Under the pieces are notes generated by a model, which saw nothing but the letters and a program-made list of their open reading frames with translations, did no database searches and was not told where the DNA came from. Positions 52,062 through 59,546 of a stretch of DNA of 64,000 nucleotides are shown here, piece by piece. Location of the stretch: assembly GCA_944368775.1 (NCBI GenBank), contig CALVXB010000004.1:97990-161989 (forward strand), read 5' to 3'. Origin of the DNA: an uncultured Clostridia bacterium (GTDB lineage Bacteria; Bacillota; Clostridia; Christensenellales; Borkfalkiaceae). The position numbers and the translations under genes were made by a program. Positions within the stretch are counted from its first letter, which is position 1. Every line of letters begins with the position of its first letter.

Positions 52062-53658
52062 GCGCACCTCCCGCCCCATTTGCGGGGCCCTGCGCGTTTG
52101 GTTTGGAAGAAGTTGTGCCGCCGCCCCCGCCTTCTTCCTCTCGGCGGCGCGACGGCGCGCCGCCCGCACATTTGCAGCCGCCGCCATTTTGGCAGTTCCG
52201 CCGCCCGCAGCCGTCACAACGGCCGCACTTGCAGCCGGTTTTGTCGTTTTTAGAAGAAGGCGCGGCGGCCGCAGCGGCGGCGCGGACGCCGCGCCCGCCT
52301 CTTTCGGCGCACTTACCGCCTATTTCGGCGCACTTGCCGGCGCTTTCGGCGCATTGACAAGTTGGCGCGGCGCACCCTTCGGGCGGGGTTTGCGGGAGAA
52401 CGGAGGCGGCGGCGCGGGCGGCGGGCACGCCGCCCGCGCCGCCGCACGTTTTATTTTTTTGCGCGCTCGTTGCTGCGCCCGTTTCCGCGCGCTCCTCTCC
52501 GCCCGAGGGCGTTCGTTCTTTTTGCGCCGCGGGGCGAGAACAGTCGCCTTCCGCCCCGTTGCCGCAGGCGGGAGCGGCGGATGGCAGGGGCGCGCAGGGC
52601 GCTGCGGGCGGCGGCGTACCTTCTTCCCCCAAAGCGGGGCGGTAGCGCCCCTTGACGTCGGGGCGGACACTCGTTTGGGCGCGCCCGACGGCAAACGTGT
52701 GTGCGGGCAGCGCGCCCGTGACGGTGGTGCCCGCCGCGACGTAACACCCCGCCCCCAGCGACGCGGGCGCGACGACGTTGACATTGCTGCCCAAAAAACA
52801 GCCCTCCCCCACCGACGCGCGGCGCTTTTGCGCGCCGTCGAAGTTGCAAAAGACCACCCCGCAGCCGACGTTGGTGCCGCGGCCGACGGTACAGTCGCCC
52901 AGGTACGCGAGGTGCCCCGCCCGCACCCCCTCGCCCAGCGTCGCCGCCTTGACCTCGACAAAGCTGCCCACGCGGCAGCGCGCGCCGACGTCCGCGCCCG
53001 GCCGCAGGTGCGCAAACGGCCCCACCTGCGCGCCCTCGCCCACCCGCGCGCCGCACAGCACGCTTTCGGTCACCCGCGCGCCCGCGCCGACGGCGCTCTC
53101 CTCGATGCGGCAGCGCGCGCCCAGCCGCGCGCCCTCGCCGACGGCGGCGTTTTGCAGGATGCAGCCCTGCCCGATTTCTGCGTTCGCGCCGATTTTTGAT
53201 TTTTGAACCTCACACCCCGGCCCGATCTCCGCGCCTTCGCCGACGGCGCCGCCCGCGAGCGTACAGCCGCCGCCGATGCGCGCGTTTTTGCCGACCGTGC
53301 AGTTTTGAACGCTGCAATGCGGGCCGATCTCTGCGCCTTCCCCGATGTCGGCGCCCCCGCCGACGGTGCAAAAGGGGCCGATGTGCGCGTTTTTGCCGAC
53401 GGACGCCCCTTCTTCCACCGTGCAAAAGGGGCCGATGCGCGCGTTTGCGCCGACGGACACCCCTTCTTCTACCATGCAAAAGGGGCCGATCTGCACGCCC
53501 TTGCCGATGGCGGCGCGCGGCGAAATGCGGCAGGTTTGCGGCATGATGAGGGTATATTCCCCCTCGCTTACAGCCGCCGCCCCTTCCGCGCCCGCCGTTT
53601 GCGCAGCCGCCTGCGCCCGCCCGCTTTGCCCGTTTTGCCCGCCCGTTGTCTGCTGCAT
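52054..53658 (-). CDS. GlmU-type acetyltransferase without uridylyltransferase domain, expanded beta-helix
   Basis: 534 residues. There is no N-terminal nucleotidyltransferase domain (no LAAGxGTRM motif). After about 35 residues a long left-handed beta-helix begins (repeats such as IGPFCTVEEGASVG), about 14 coils before the GlmU-like region. That region keeps LRPGADVG, GSFVEVK, GHLAYLGD, GRGTNVGCG, CNFDG and GSNVNVVAP, the GlmU acetyltransferase site. The last about 170 residues are low-complexity, with Cys-rich CKCGRC/CQNGGGCKC patches. The context glmU-like-glmM-glmS supports glucosamine-1-phosphate N-acetyltransferase; uridylylation must be done by another protein. GGAGG precedes the ATG at 53658. 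Confidence 0.85.
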   Translation of the reverse strand: MQQTTGGQNGQSGRAQAAAQTAGAEGAAAVSEGEYTLIMPQTCRISPRAAIGKGVQIGPFCMVEEGVSVGANARIGPFCTVEEGASVGKNAHIGPFCTVGGGADIGEGAEIGPHCSVQNCTVGKNARIGGGCTLAGGAVGEGAEIGPGCEVQKSKIGANAEIGQGCILQNAAVGEGARLGARCRIEESAVGAGARVTESVLCGARVGEGAQVGPFAHLRPGADVGARCRVGSFVEVKAATLGEGVRAGHLAYLGDCTVGRGTNVGCGVVFCNFDGAQKRRASVGEGCFLGSNVNVVAPASLGAGCYVAAGTTVTGALPAHTFAVGRAQTSVRPDVKGRYRPALGEEGTPPPAAPCAPLPSAAPACGNGAEGDCSRPAAQKERTPSGGEERAETGAATSAQKNKTCGGAGGVPAARAAASVLPQTPPEGCAAPTCQCAESAGKCAEIGGKCAERGGRGVRAAAAAAAPSSKNDKTGCKCGRCDGCGRRNCQNGGGCKCAGGAPSRRREEEGGGGGTTSSKPNAQGPANGAGGAHG

Positions 53659-53704
53659 CGCCCTTCCTCCCCCGAAAAAAATGAACGATACATCGTATGC
53701 GGGG

Positions 53705-53734
53705 CAAAAACAAAGGGTGCAGCTCCCCGCACCC
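53705..53734 (-). terminator. Hairpin with T-run in the glm operon leader
   Basis: Minus strand: GGGTGC-ggggagct-GCACCC then TTTGTTTTTG, about 45 bp before the glmU-like start. It could end an upstream transcript or act as an attenuator of the glm operon. Confidence 0.6.
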
Positions 53735-53763
53735 TCGAATGACAACGTATTTTGAATTGATAC

Positions 53764-54098
53764 AACGACCGAAAAAGGCAAAAACCGCACCTTCTCTTTT
53801 ATAAAACAAATGAAAAAGCAATACCGCGCTTTTTGCTTTTTCCCTTTACAGCGCATGGGCGCTGCACGGGGAAAGGTGAAGCCGCCGCGCTCGTCGTCGC
53901 TCGCCGCCGCCAAGCTGCCGCGCGGGCAGCCAACGGCTGCCCGCGGGCTAACGGCGGCGAGCGACGACGAAAAGGCGTGCCCTTAAAAATGCCGCAAAGA
54001 GAGAAAACCCGCTGCCGAGCAGCAATAGCTGTGAGCAGCGGGTTGTCTCTAAAATCGGAAGATTTCGCAGGCGTCAGCTCGCCGAGAAATCTCCGAGC
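53764..54098 (-). repeat. Modular hairpin repeat, copy 6
   Basis: Minus strand from 54098: variant palindrome GGAGATTTCTCGGC-GAGCTGAC-GCCTGCGAAATCTTCC, then the CCGCTG-CAGC/GCTG-CAGCGG hairpin and the aagggcacgcc hairpin. The interior holds a long cgtcgtcgctcgccgccg / cggcggcgagcgacgacg palindrome. It ends with gcagcgcccatgcgctgtaa and a gcaaaaagcgcggtattgc hairpin. Confidence 0.88.
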
Positions 54099-54099
54099 C

Positions 54100-54128
54100 A
54101 AAAAAAGTCGGGGCGCTCTCCGCGCCCC
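54100..54128 (-). terminator. Terminator of candidate long RNA 2
   Basis: Minus strand: GGGGCGC-ggaga-GCGCCCC, ga, then seven-T run. Confidence 0.85.
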
Positions 54129-54953
54129 TCTTTCCCCGAATCTGTTGGATTTTCCTCCGAGCTATTCCGGTGATTCAAGGCGGCTCCCGCGAGGGAACCG
54201 CCTCAATTCCATGATCTTTGCGAACTTGTCTGCCGTTTCGGTCATTCCAAAAAGTTATCCGATGGCGAACCGTTACTTACACTTTTTAACTTTTTTGAGC
54301 ATTCCGCTCGTTAAAACAACGGCTCTTTTGGATATTTTGCTTTTTCTTTTCCGATCCGCTTCGTTTTCCCCTTGACTGCACATCGATCATTACGATCGCC
54401 GTATTTTTTACAACGTTTTTTTGCTGTTTTTGCGTTTTTTGCTTATGCTTAGGGGGGTTTTCAGGAACGCATTTTCAGCTCGTATTCAAAAAATTTCGGC
54501 TTTGGATGTTTTTGCGACATCTTGTTTGGGATGTTGTTGCGACATCTTACTTGTGCGTTCTGCAACGATCATGCAAACGACGGTTTTGTTCTTTACGGCT
54601 TCCTCTCTTCTTCACATTCGTTGCATCTTTTACAGCCTTTTGTGTACGCATTTTGTTGTGTTCAGATTGAAATGCGCCCTTCCGGCCTTTGATTTGCCGC
54701 TTCAAAAAACTTTTTTAAGGCTTTTTTCTGCTTTTGCGAATGTTCTGCAGATGGATGAAGTTCGGATACGATATTTTTGCTTGTATTCGCTTTTGCTCGC
54801 TCTTTTGCCGCTTGCGGGTTTTGTTCAGGCCGCTCTTTTTACGAAGAGCCTGCGCAGTTTGACCGAACGTCGTCGCTTGCGGGAATTGCTTGCGTCTGCG
54901 AAACACTTCCGGCAAATTTACCTGTTCCGTAGAAGACTTCTTCCGTTGTTTGT
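54100..54953 (-). ncRNA. Candidate long non-coding RNA 2 (about 0.85 kb, A-rich)
   Basis: Bounded by a consensus promoter (54960-54987) and the terminator at 54100-54128. The transcript is A-rich and T-poor, unlike surrounding genes. Near its 3' end is a GGCGGTTCCC-TCGC-GGGAGCCGCC hairpin (54179-54202); a 25-bp direct repeat (ggatgtt(t/g)ttgcgacatc on the plus strand) lies near 54504 and 54529. The only ORF of note is a basic 66-codon TTG-initiated frame (54715-54915) with a weak ribosome-binding site. The 5' end (ggtacaaacaacggaagaag) resembles that of RNA 1. I do not recognise the RNA class. Confidence 0.5.
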
Positions 54954-54959
54954 ACCATT

Positions 54960-54987
54960 ATTATAGCACACTTTTTTGATTTGTCAA
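54960..54987 (-). promoter_or_regulatory. Strong promoter of candidate long RNA 2
   Basis: Minus strand: TTGACA (54982-54987), 16-nt spacer ending TGC, TATAAT (54960-54965), A-tracts upstream. It differs from the RNA 1 promoter at only a few bases. Confidence 0.85.
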
Positions 54988-55055
54988 TACCTTTTTGAAA
55001 AATTTTTTGAATTTTTTGTGGAAAAAATTCAAAAAAAGAAATTGTGCAACATAGG

Positions 55056-55790
55056 CTATACCGTTTTGGCGTTGTACGCCTCGAGATAGCGGTTGATGGC
55101 GGGGAAGTCTGACGGGGTCAACAGCAGCAGCACCTTCTCCCCCACGATGCCGTGCTCGGTGACGATGACGGCGTAGAGGTCTTTGCGCTTTTCAAACGCC
55201 TCGAACACGTCGAAGACGGTGGCGGCGGCGTTGAAGAGGGCGTAGCGGGAGAGCAGCGCGGCGTCGAGCACGGCGCCGCAGGGGGTGTTTTGCAGGTAGG
55301 CGGTCAAATTTTCTCCCTTTTGCGCCTGCTCTGCGAGCAGGCGGTAGAGGTAGTACGAGTTGAGCACGCCGACCATGTTGCCGTGGTCGTAGACGACGAG
55401 CGTCTTTTTTTCGCTGCTGCCGAAGGTCTGCACGGCGGTGAGCAGCGGCTTGTCGGCGAAGACGGCGCTGATCTTTTTGCACTTGAACACGTCGATGACG
55501 AGGGGCGGGCGGCACAGCTGGCGCTCGATGTACTCGAGCGTGTCGACGACGTCGTCGCTCGGGTTTGCGATAAACAGCTCCTCTCCCCCCGCGCGGTGGA
55601 CGATGGCGTTGCGCAGCTTGCCGTAGTCGATGAGCTCGTTTTCGTACCGGCGGACGGTGATGTTGCGGTCGCTGCAGCGCTTGACGAGGTCGGTAAACGC
55701 CTGCGTGGGCGGGCCGCCGTACAAAAGCTTCAGCTGGCTTTCGATCTTGTTGTAGCTCTTTAAAAAGCGTTCTGCATTGGCGTATTTCAT
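55056..55790 (-). CDS. HEPN-like domain plus CBS-domain pair
   Basis: 244 residues. The N-terminal helical part (about 1-85) contains KLRNAIVHRAG, the R-x4-H pattern of HEPN domains. The rest (about 90-240) resembles a CBS pair (PPLVIDVFKCKKISAVFADKP, VVYDHGNMVGVLNSYYLYRLL, VIVTEHGIVGEKVLLLLTPSD), which normally senses adenine nucleotides. HEPN domains are often RNases; activity here is not proven. It could be a nucleotide-gated RNase or an inactive sensor. Monocistronic, GGAGG before the ATG at 55790, own promoter. Confidence 0.65.
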   Translation of the reverse strand: MKYANAERFLKSYNKIESQLKLLYGGPPTQAFTDLVKRCSDRNITVRRYENELIDYGKLRNAIVHRAGGEELFIANPSDDVVDTLEYIERQLCRPPLVIDVFKCKKISAVFADKPLLTAVQTFGSSEKKTLVVYDHGNMVGVLNSYYLYRLLAEQAQKGENLTAYLQNTPCGAVLDAALLSRYALFNAAATVFDVFEAFEKRKDLYAVIVTEHGIVGEKVLLLLTPSDFPAINRYLEAYNAKTV

Positions 55791-55809
55791 CGGGCTTCCC
55801 TCCGCCTGT

Positions 55810-55838
55810 ATTATACCATATGCCACGGCTCGATGCAA
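55810..55838 (-). promoter_or_regulatory. Promoter of the HEPN-CBS gene
   Basis: Minus strand: TTGCAT (55833-55838), 17-nt spacer, TATAAT (55810-55815). Confidence 0.65.
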
Positions 55839-55942
55839 GATACAAATTCATTTTTCATGTTTCTATTTTATAAAAGGAAGGGCAAGCTATGGGCGCAGGC
55901 GGCTGCTTTGCCAAATTTGCGCGGCGAAGGGGGCGGGCGGCG

Positions 55943-55971
55943 TTGCCAAACGCGGCGGTTTGTGCTATACT
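55943..55971 (+). promoter_or_regulatory. Promoter of the HNH gene, at leaderless distance
   Basis: TTGCCA (55943-55948), 17-nt spacer, TATACT (55966-55971); the ATG is 6 nt further. Confidence 0.65.
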
Positions 55972-55977
55972 TATCGT

Positions 55978-56415
55978 ATGGAACGGAAAACATACCGGCT
56001 GAACTTTCAGCTCGTGCCGGACGGGTGCTGGCAGGTCAACTTGCGCAGCGCGCTGCCCAGAGAGGCGTGGGACAAGCTGCGGCGCGCCGCCTACGCGCGC
56101 GCGGGCGGGCGGTGCAGCATCTGCGGCGCGGGCGGAAGATTAGAGGCGCACGAGGTGTGGAGCTACGACGACAAAAAGCATATCCAGAAGCTGGAGGACA
56201 TCGTCGCCGTGTGCCCCGCCTGCCACGCCGTCATCCATATCGGCCGCACCGCGCTGCTCGGGCGCGAAAAGCAGGCGCAGGCGCACTTTATGGCGGTGAA
56301 CGGCTGCACGCAGAGCGAGTATCACGCCGCGCTGGGCGAGGCCAACCGCATACACGCCGAGCGCAGCCGCCACGAGTGGGTGACGGACATCTCTAAGCTG
56401 AAAGACTTGCTGTGA
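55978..56415 (+). CDS. HNH-type nuclease-like protein, probably leaderless
   Basis: 145 residues. Two CxxC pairs (CSIC, CPAC) bracket an HNH-like core: LEAHEVWSYDDKKHIQKL, then DIVAVCPACHAVIH. This matches small HNH proteins of Clostridia whose substrates are unknown. The ATG lies 6 nt after the -10 and no ribosome-binding site precedes it, so translation from a leaderless mRNA is likely. TIGR04076 and CDF genes follow in the same direction. Confidence 0.8.
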   Translation: MERKTYRLNFQLVPDGCWQVNLRSALPREAWDKLRRAAYARAGGRCSICGAGGRLEAHEVWSYDDKKHIQKLEDIVAVCPACHAVIHIGRTALLGREKQAQAHFMAVNGCTQSEYHAALGEANRIHAERSRHEWVTDISKLKDLL

Positions 56416-56511
56416 GCGCCCCCCTGCGGGGCGCGAAAGAAGGGAGAGGCGGGGGAGCGGAAACCTTCTTTTCCCAAAAAAATCGTTGAAAAAGTTTTGT
56501 GGAGGCAGGAT

Positions 56512-56856
56512 ATGAACAAAGTGAAGATCACCGTGCTGCGGCGGACGCTGCAGGAAGATCTCGCCAAAGAGTACGGCGCGGAGGGGCTCAAGCGCTGCCC
56601 CATGCTGCGCGAGGGGCAGGTGTTTTACGCCGACTACGCCAAGCCGGAGGGGCTGTGCGACGAGGCGTGGAAGGCCATCTACCAATATGTATTCGCCCTG
56701 GCGCACGGCGCGGGGCGGGATCCCTTTTACTTTGCCGATTGGATCCGCGTGCCGGGGGTGGCGATCGTGTCCTGCAACGACGGGCTGCGGCCGGTCATCT
56801 TCAAGTTGGAGGCGACGGATATCCCCGCCGCCATCGACTACACGCCCGTGGAGTGA
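56512..56856 (+). CDS. TIGR04076-family small protein
   Basis: 114 residues. The conserved pattern VKITVLRRTLQEDLAKEY, GQVFYADYAKPEGLCDEAW and SCNDGLRPVIFKLEA is that of TIGR04076, a small cytoplasmic family of unknown function common in anaerobes. GGAGG lies about 6 nt before the ATG at 56512. The CDF transporter gene begins 5 bp after its stop. Confidence 0.85.
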   Translation: MNKVKITVLRRTLQEDLAKEYGAEGLKRCPMLREGQVFYADYAKPEGLCDEAWKAIYQYVFALAHGAGRDPFYFADWIRVPGVAIVSCNDGLRPVIFKLEATDIPAAIDYTPVE

Positions 56857-56861
56857 GCGCC

Positions 56862-58001
56862 ATGCAAAAGGCAGACGAAGCCCTGCGCGCGCGCATGGGC
56901 GCGGTTTCGGGCGGGGTGGGCATCGCGGTGAACACGCTGCTCGCCGCCGCCAAGATCGCGCTGGGCGCGGTGACGGGGTCGCTGTCCGTTTTGGCGGACG
57001 GCATGAACAATTTGACCGACTGCGGCAGCAACGTCGTGTCGCTGATCGGGCTGAAGGTGAGCGAAAAGCCCGCCGACCGCGAGCACCCCTTCGGGCACAG
57101 GCGGGCGGAGACGGTGGCGGCGCTGATCATCGCGCTGATCGTTTTGGTGGTGGCGGCGGAGCTGGCCATCGAGTCGGTGCAGAAGATCTTTGTCCCCGCG
57201 GAGAGCAGCTTTTCGTGGGCGCTCATCGCGGTGCTCGGGGCGGCGGTGGCGGCGAAGCTGTTCCTCTTTTTTTTCAACCGCTATTGGGGGAAGAAGTTGG
57301 GCGCGGAGACGCTGCGCGCAACGGCTGCCGACAGTATTTCGGACGCGGTCGCGACGGCGGCGGTGACCGCGTCGCTGCTCATCTCTCACTATACGAATTT
57401 TGATTTAGACGGCTACATGGGCGCGGCCGTCGCGGTGTTTATCGGCTTTACGGGCGCGGGCATCCTGCGCGAGACGGTCTCCCGCCTGCTGGGCACCGCG
57501 CCCGAGGCGCAGGTGCTGCGCGACATCGAGGCGCGCGTGCGCGCCTTTGACGGCGTGCACGGGGTGCACGATTTGACGGTGCACAACTACGGGCAGAACA
57601 AGCTGTACGCGACGGTGCACGTCGAGGTGGACTCGAATATGCCGCTGATGGCGACGCACGACTTGGCGGACGCCATCGAAAAGCAGTTTGCGCAGCAGAC
57701 GAACATTTCGCTGACCGTACATATCGACCCCCTCGTGCTGGACGACCCGCAGGTCAACCGCCTGCGCGCGCAGACGGAAGCGGCGGTGCGCGCCATCGAC
57801 CCCGCGCTGCGTGTGCACGACTTCCGCGTGGTGGGCGGCGAAAAGCACGCCAACCTCGTGTTTGAAGTGGCGGCGCCCTTCGAGTGCGCGCTGACGGATG
57901 CGCAGATCCGCGCCCGCATCACAGCCGCCGTCTCCCATATGGAACAAAACAAAAACCTCGGCGCGGTGGTCACGGTGGAACGGGATATAAATGTTTCATA
58001 A
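56862..58001 (+). CDS. Cation diffusion facilitator, divalent-metal efflux transporter
   Basis: 379 residues with six membrane helices. The metal-site residues are visible in LADGMNNLTDCGSN (helix II) and ATAADSISDAVAT (helix V). The cytoplasmic domain is followed by an extra C-terminal region of about 90 residues (to 379), as in the longer MntB/YdfM-like members. It exports Zn2+, Mn2+ or Fe2+ in exchange for protons; the metal cannot be told. Probably co-transcribed with the TIGR04076 gene. Confidence 0.92.
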   Translation: MQKADEALRARMGAVSGGVGIAVNTLLAAAKIALGAVTGSLSVLADGMNNLTDCGSNVVSLIGLKVSEKPADREHPFGHRRAETVAALIIALIVLVVAAELAIESVQKIFVPAESSFSWALIAVLGAAVAAKLFLFFFNRYWGKKLGAETLRATAADSISDAVATAAVTASLLISHYTNFDLDGYMGAAVAVFIGFTGAGILRETVSRLLGTAPEAQVLRDIEARVRAFDGVHGVHDLTVHNYGQNKLYATVHVEVDSNMPLMATHDLADAIEKQFAQQTNISLTVHIDPLVLDDPQVNRLRAQTEAAVRAIDPALRVHDFRVVGGEKHANLVFEVAAPFECALTDAQIRARITAAVSHMEQNKNLGAVVTVERDINVS

Positions 58002-58030
58002 AAATAATGCCCAACTGCACCCTGACATAC

Positions 58031-58066
58031 AAGAGGCCTTCCCTTTGCGGAAAGGCCTCTTTTTTT
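58031..58066 (+). terminator. Terminator of the CDF gene
   Basis: agaggccttccc / ggaaaggcctct hairpin followed by seven T. It lies at the 3' end of the convergent 44-residue gene. Confidence 0.88.
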
Positions 58067-58068
58067 GC

Positions 58069-58203
58069 TTATTCGATGCGGATCGTCCGCACGGTGAAAT
58101 CGGTAAAATGCAATGTGATGGTGTTTCCCTCTGCCACACAATAGGCGAGCACCTCTTCCCGTAAATAAACCAAAAGCAATGCTGTCAGCTCTTCTGCCGT
58201 CAT
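58069..58203 (-). CDS. 44-residue acidic protein divergent from an XRE regulator
   Basis: The frame MTAEELTALLLVYLREEVLA... to ...TVRTIRIE has an ATG at 58203 with GAGG 8-9 nt upstream. A near-consensus promoter (58251-58279) stands 50 bp before it. The sequence predicts a helix followed by two or three strands. It is convergent with the CDF gene and divergent from the XRE gene, which probably controls it. I do not recognise the family. Confidence 0.6.
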   Translation of the reverse strand: MTAEELTALLLVYLREEVLAYCVAEGNTITLHFTDFTVRTIRIE

Positions 58204-58250
58204 CTTCTTTTCCTCACAAATCTATTCTCATGTTTCAGAAGTCCATAATT

Positions 58251-58279
58251 AATATACCATAGTATTTTTACTTTGTCAA
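58251..58279 (-). promoter_or_regulatory. Promoter of the 44-residue gene
   Basis: Minus strand: TTGACA (58274-58279), 17-nt spacer, TATATT (58251-58256). Direct repeats ATAGTATT at 58259-58266 and 58293-58300 flank the region and may be operators. Confidence 0.75.
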
Positions 58280-58294
58280 TTTATATTTTATAAT
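58267..58294 (+). promoter_or_regulatory. Promoter of the XRE regulator gene, overlapping
   Basis: TATAAT (58289-58294) with a poor -35, TTTACT, at 16-nt spacing. It overlaps the divergent promoter, so one bound protein could control both. Confidence 0.45.
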
Positions 58295-58324
58295 AGTATT
58301 GAATTTTTGGACAGGGAGCGCGCG

Positions 58325-58633
58325 ATGCTGCATGAACGGATCAAGGCGCTGCGCACCGCCCTCGGCATGACGCAGGTCGATCTGGCCGCGGCGCTGGGCG
58401 TGAGCAAGCAATGCGTCTCGAATTGGGAAAACGATAATATTCAGCCTTCCGTCGAGATGCTGGCGCGCATCGCGCGGTTCTTTCGCGTCAGTTGTGACTA
58501 TTTGCTCGGTTTGGACAGCGCGGCTCTGCGCGCAGACGGATTGAGCGAAGCGCAGCTTGCGCATATCCGGCTGCTGATCGACGACCTCGCCGCCGCAAAC
58601 GCCGCGGCGCGCGGCACAAAGCAGAAAACGTAA
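58325..58633 (+). CDS. XRE-family transcriptional regulator
   Basis: 102 residues. Residues about 1-62 form a HTH_3 domain (MTQVDLAAALGVSKQCVSNWENDNIQPSVEML), followed by DYLLGLD and a C-terminal helix. It probably binds the shared intergenic region and controls the divergent 44-residue gene, possibly itself. GGGAG precedes the ATG at 58325; an in-frame TTG at 58307 is less likely. Confidence 0.92.
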   Translation: MLHERIKALRTALGMTQVDLAAALGVSKQCVSNWENDNIQPSVEMLARIARFFRVSCDYLLGLDSAALRADGLSEAQLAHIRLLIDDLAAANAAARGTKQKT

Positions 58634-58653
58634 CGCCGCAAGGCATCCCCCTC

Positions 58654-58684
58654 AACGCGCGGGCACATCCCGCGCGTTTTTTAT
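58654..58684 (+). terminator. Terminator of the XRE regulator gene
   Basis: ACGCGCGGG-cacat-CCCGCGCGT followed by TTTTTATT. Confidence 0.88.
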
Positions 58685-59112
58685 TAAATCACTCGCGCAA
58701 GGGAAATCACACTTTTCCGCTGCGATTTTCGGGAACCTTTTTTCATTAAAATACTCGCGCAAGCAGAACCACGCTTCTGCGCCAGCGCACTGTATTTGCC
58801 GTTAGGCTTTTGCAGAAAGAGTGAATTTGCGGCATATAAACAGGGCTCCCAAAAAGTAACTCGCCGCGTTGCGGCGAGAGCTAAGCCCGCCGAACTTTTT
58901 GGGAAGAGGAGGAGCCGCCGAGCACGCCGCGCGGGCAGCCAATGGATGCCCGCGGGCAAGCAAAGGCGAGCGACGACGAAGGCGTGCCCTTATTTATTTA
59001 TCGTGCAAAGAGAGAAAACCCGCTGCCGAGCCGCTTGTATAAGCGGTGAACAGCGGGTTGTCTTTCAAATCGCAGAAATTTGTTTTGACCGCTCAAAACA
59101 AATTTCGCGAGC
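58682..59112 (-). repeat. Modular hairpin repeat, copy 7
   Basis: Minus strand from 59112: palindrome GAAATTTGTTTTGA-GCGG-TCAAAACAAATTTC (59075-59106), then the CCGCTG-CCGCTT/AAGCGG-CAGCGG hairpin. Next is the gcacgataaa...aagggcacgcc arm interrupted by the cgtcgtcgctcgcc and cttcccaaaaagt modules. It ends with aaattcactctttc, the gcctaacggcaaatacagt block and the agaagcgtggttctgc hairpin, followed by a duplicated gcgcgagt end. The tatD promoter starts 7 bp beyond its palindrome. Confidence 0.88.
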
Positions 59113-59118
59113 AATTTG

Positions 59119-59147
59119 TTGACGAATCGTAACAAAAAGGGTACAAT
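59119..59147 (+). promoter_or_regulatory. Promoter of the tatD-rSAM-rsmA operon
   Basis: TTGACG (59119-59124), 17-nt spacer, TACAAT (59142-59147). It lies between repeat copies 7 and 8, so copy 8 is transcribed as leader. Confidence 0.7.
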
Positions 59148-59169
59148 AGAGTTAAAATACAAGGGCGAC

Positions 59170-59540
59170 TGTCACCTCTTCTTCTTTTAATAATTTTTAT
59201 TAAAATTACTCGCGCGAGGGAAATCGCAATTTTCCGCTGCGCAACTCAATTTGCGCGTAAGCGCTTAAGAGGGAAACGTGAAGCCGCCGCGCGCTATCAA
59301 AGGCGTGCCCCTACCAAGGGCTCCCGAAAATCGCAGCGAAGCGAGATTTTTGGGAAAAGGAGGAGCCGCCGAGCACGCCATGCCTTTTGCAAAAAGCAAA
59401 AGGCAGGCAAGCGAAGGCGAGCGACGACGCGCGCGGCGGCGAGGAAAACCCCGCGGCCGGCGCCCCGCGCGCGCCCGCGGGGTTGTCATCAAATCGGAAG
59501 ATTTCGCAGGCGTCAGCTCGCCGAGAAATCTCCGAGCGAG
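59170..59540 (-). repeat. Modular hairpin repeat, copy 8 (in the tatD leader)
   Basis: Minus strand from 59540: palindrome GGAGATTTCTCGGC-GAGCTGAC-GCCTGCGAAATCTTCC (59497-59533), then the CCCCGCGG/CCGCGGGG hairpin. An inserted cgtcgctcgcc...cttttcccaaaaatc...cccgaaaatcgc module precedes the ggggcacgcc/gatagcgcgcg hairpin and the gcgcgagtaattttaataaa end. Its last bases gcgag lead into gtatttATG of tatD, giving GAGG as ribosome-binding site. Confidence 0.88.
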
Positions 59541-59546
59541 GTATTT

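Noticed and set aside
54715..54915. 66-residue basic protein in candidate RNA 2
   Set aside because: TTG start with a weak AGG-only ribosome-binding site; the Lys/Arg content merely reflects A-rich DNA. Kept as a note, not called as a gene.
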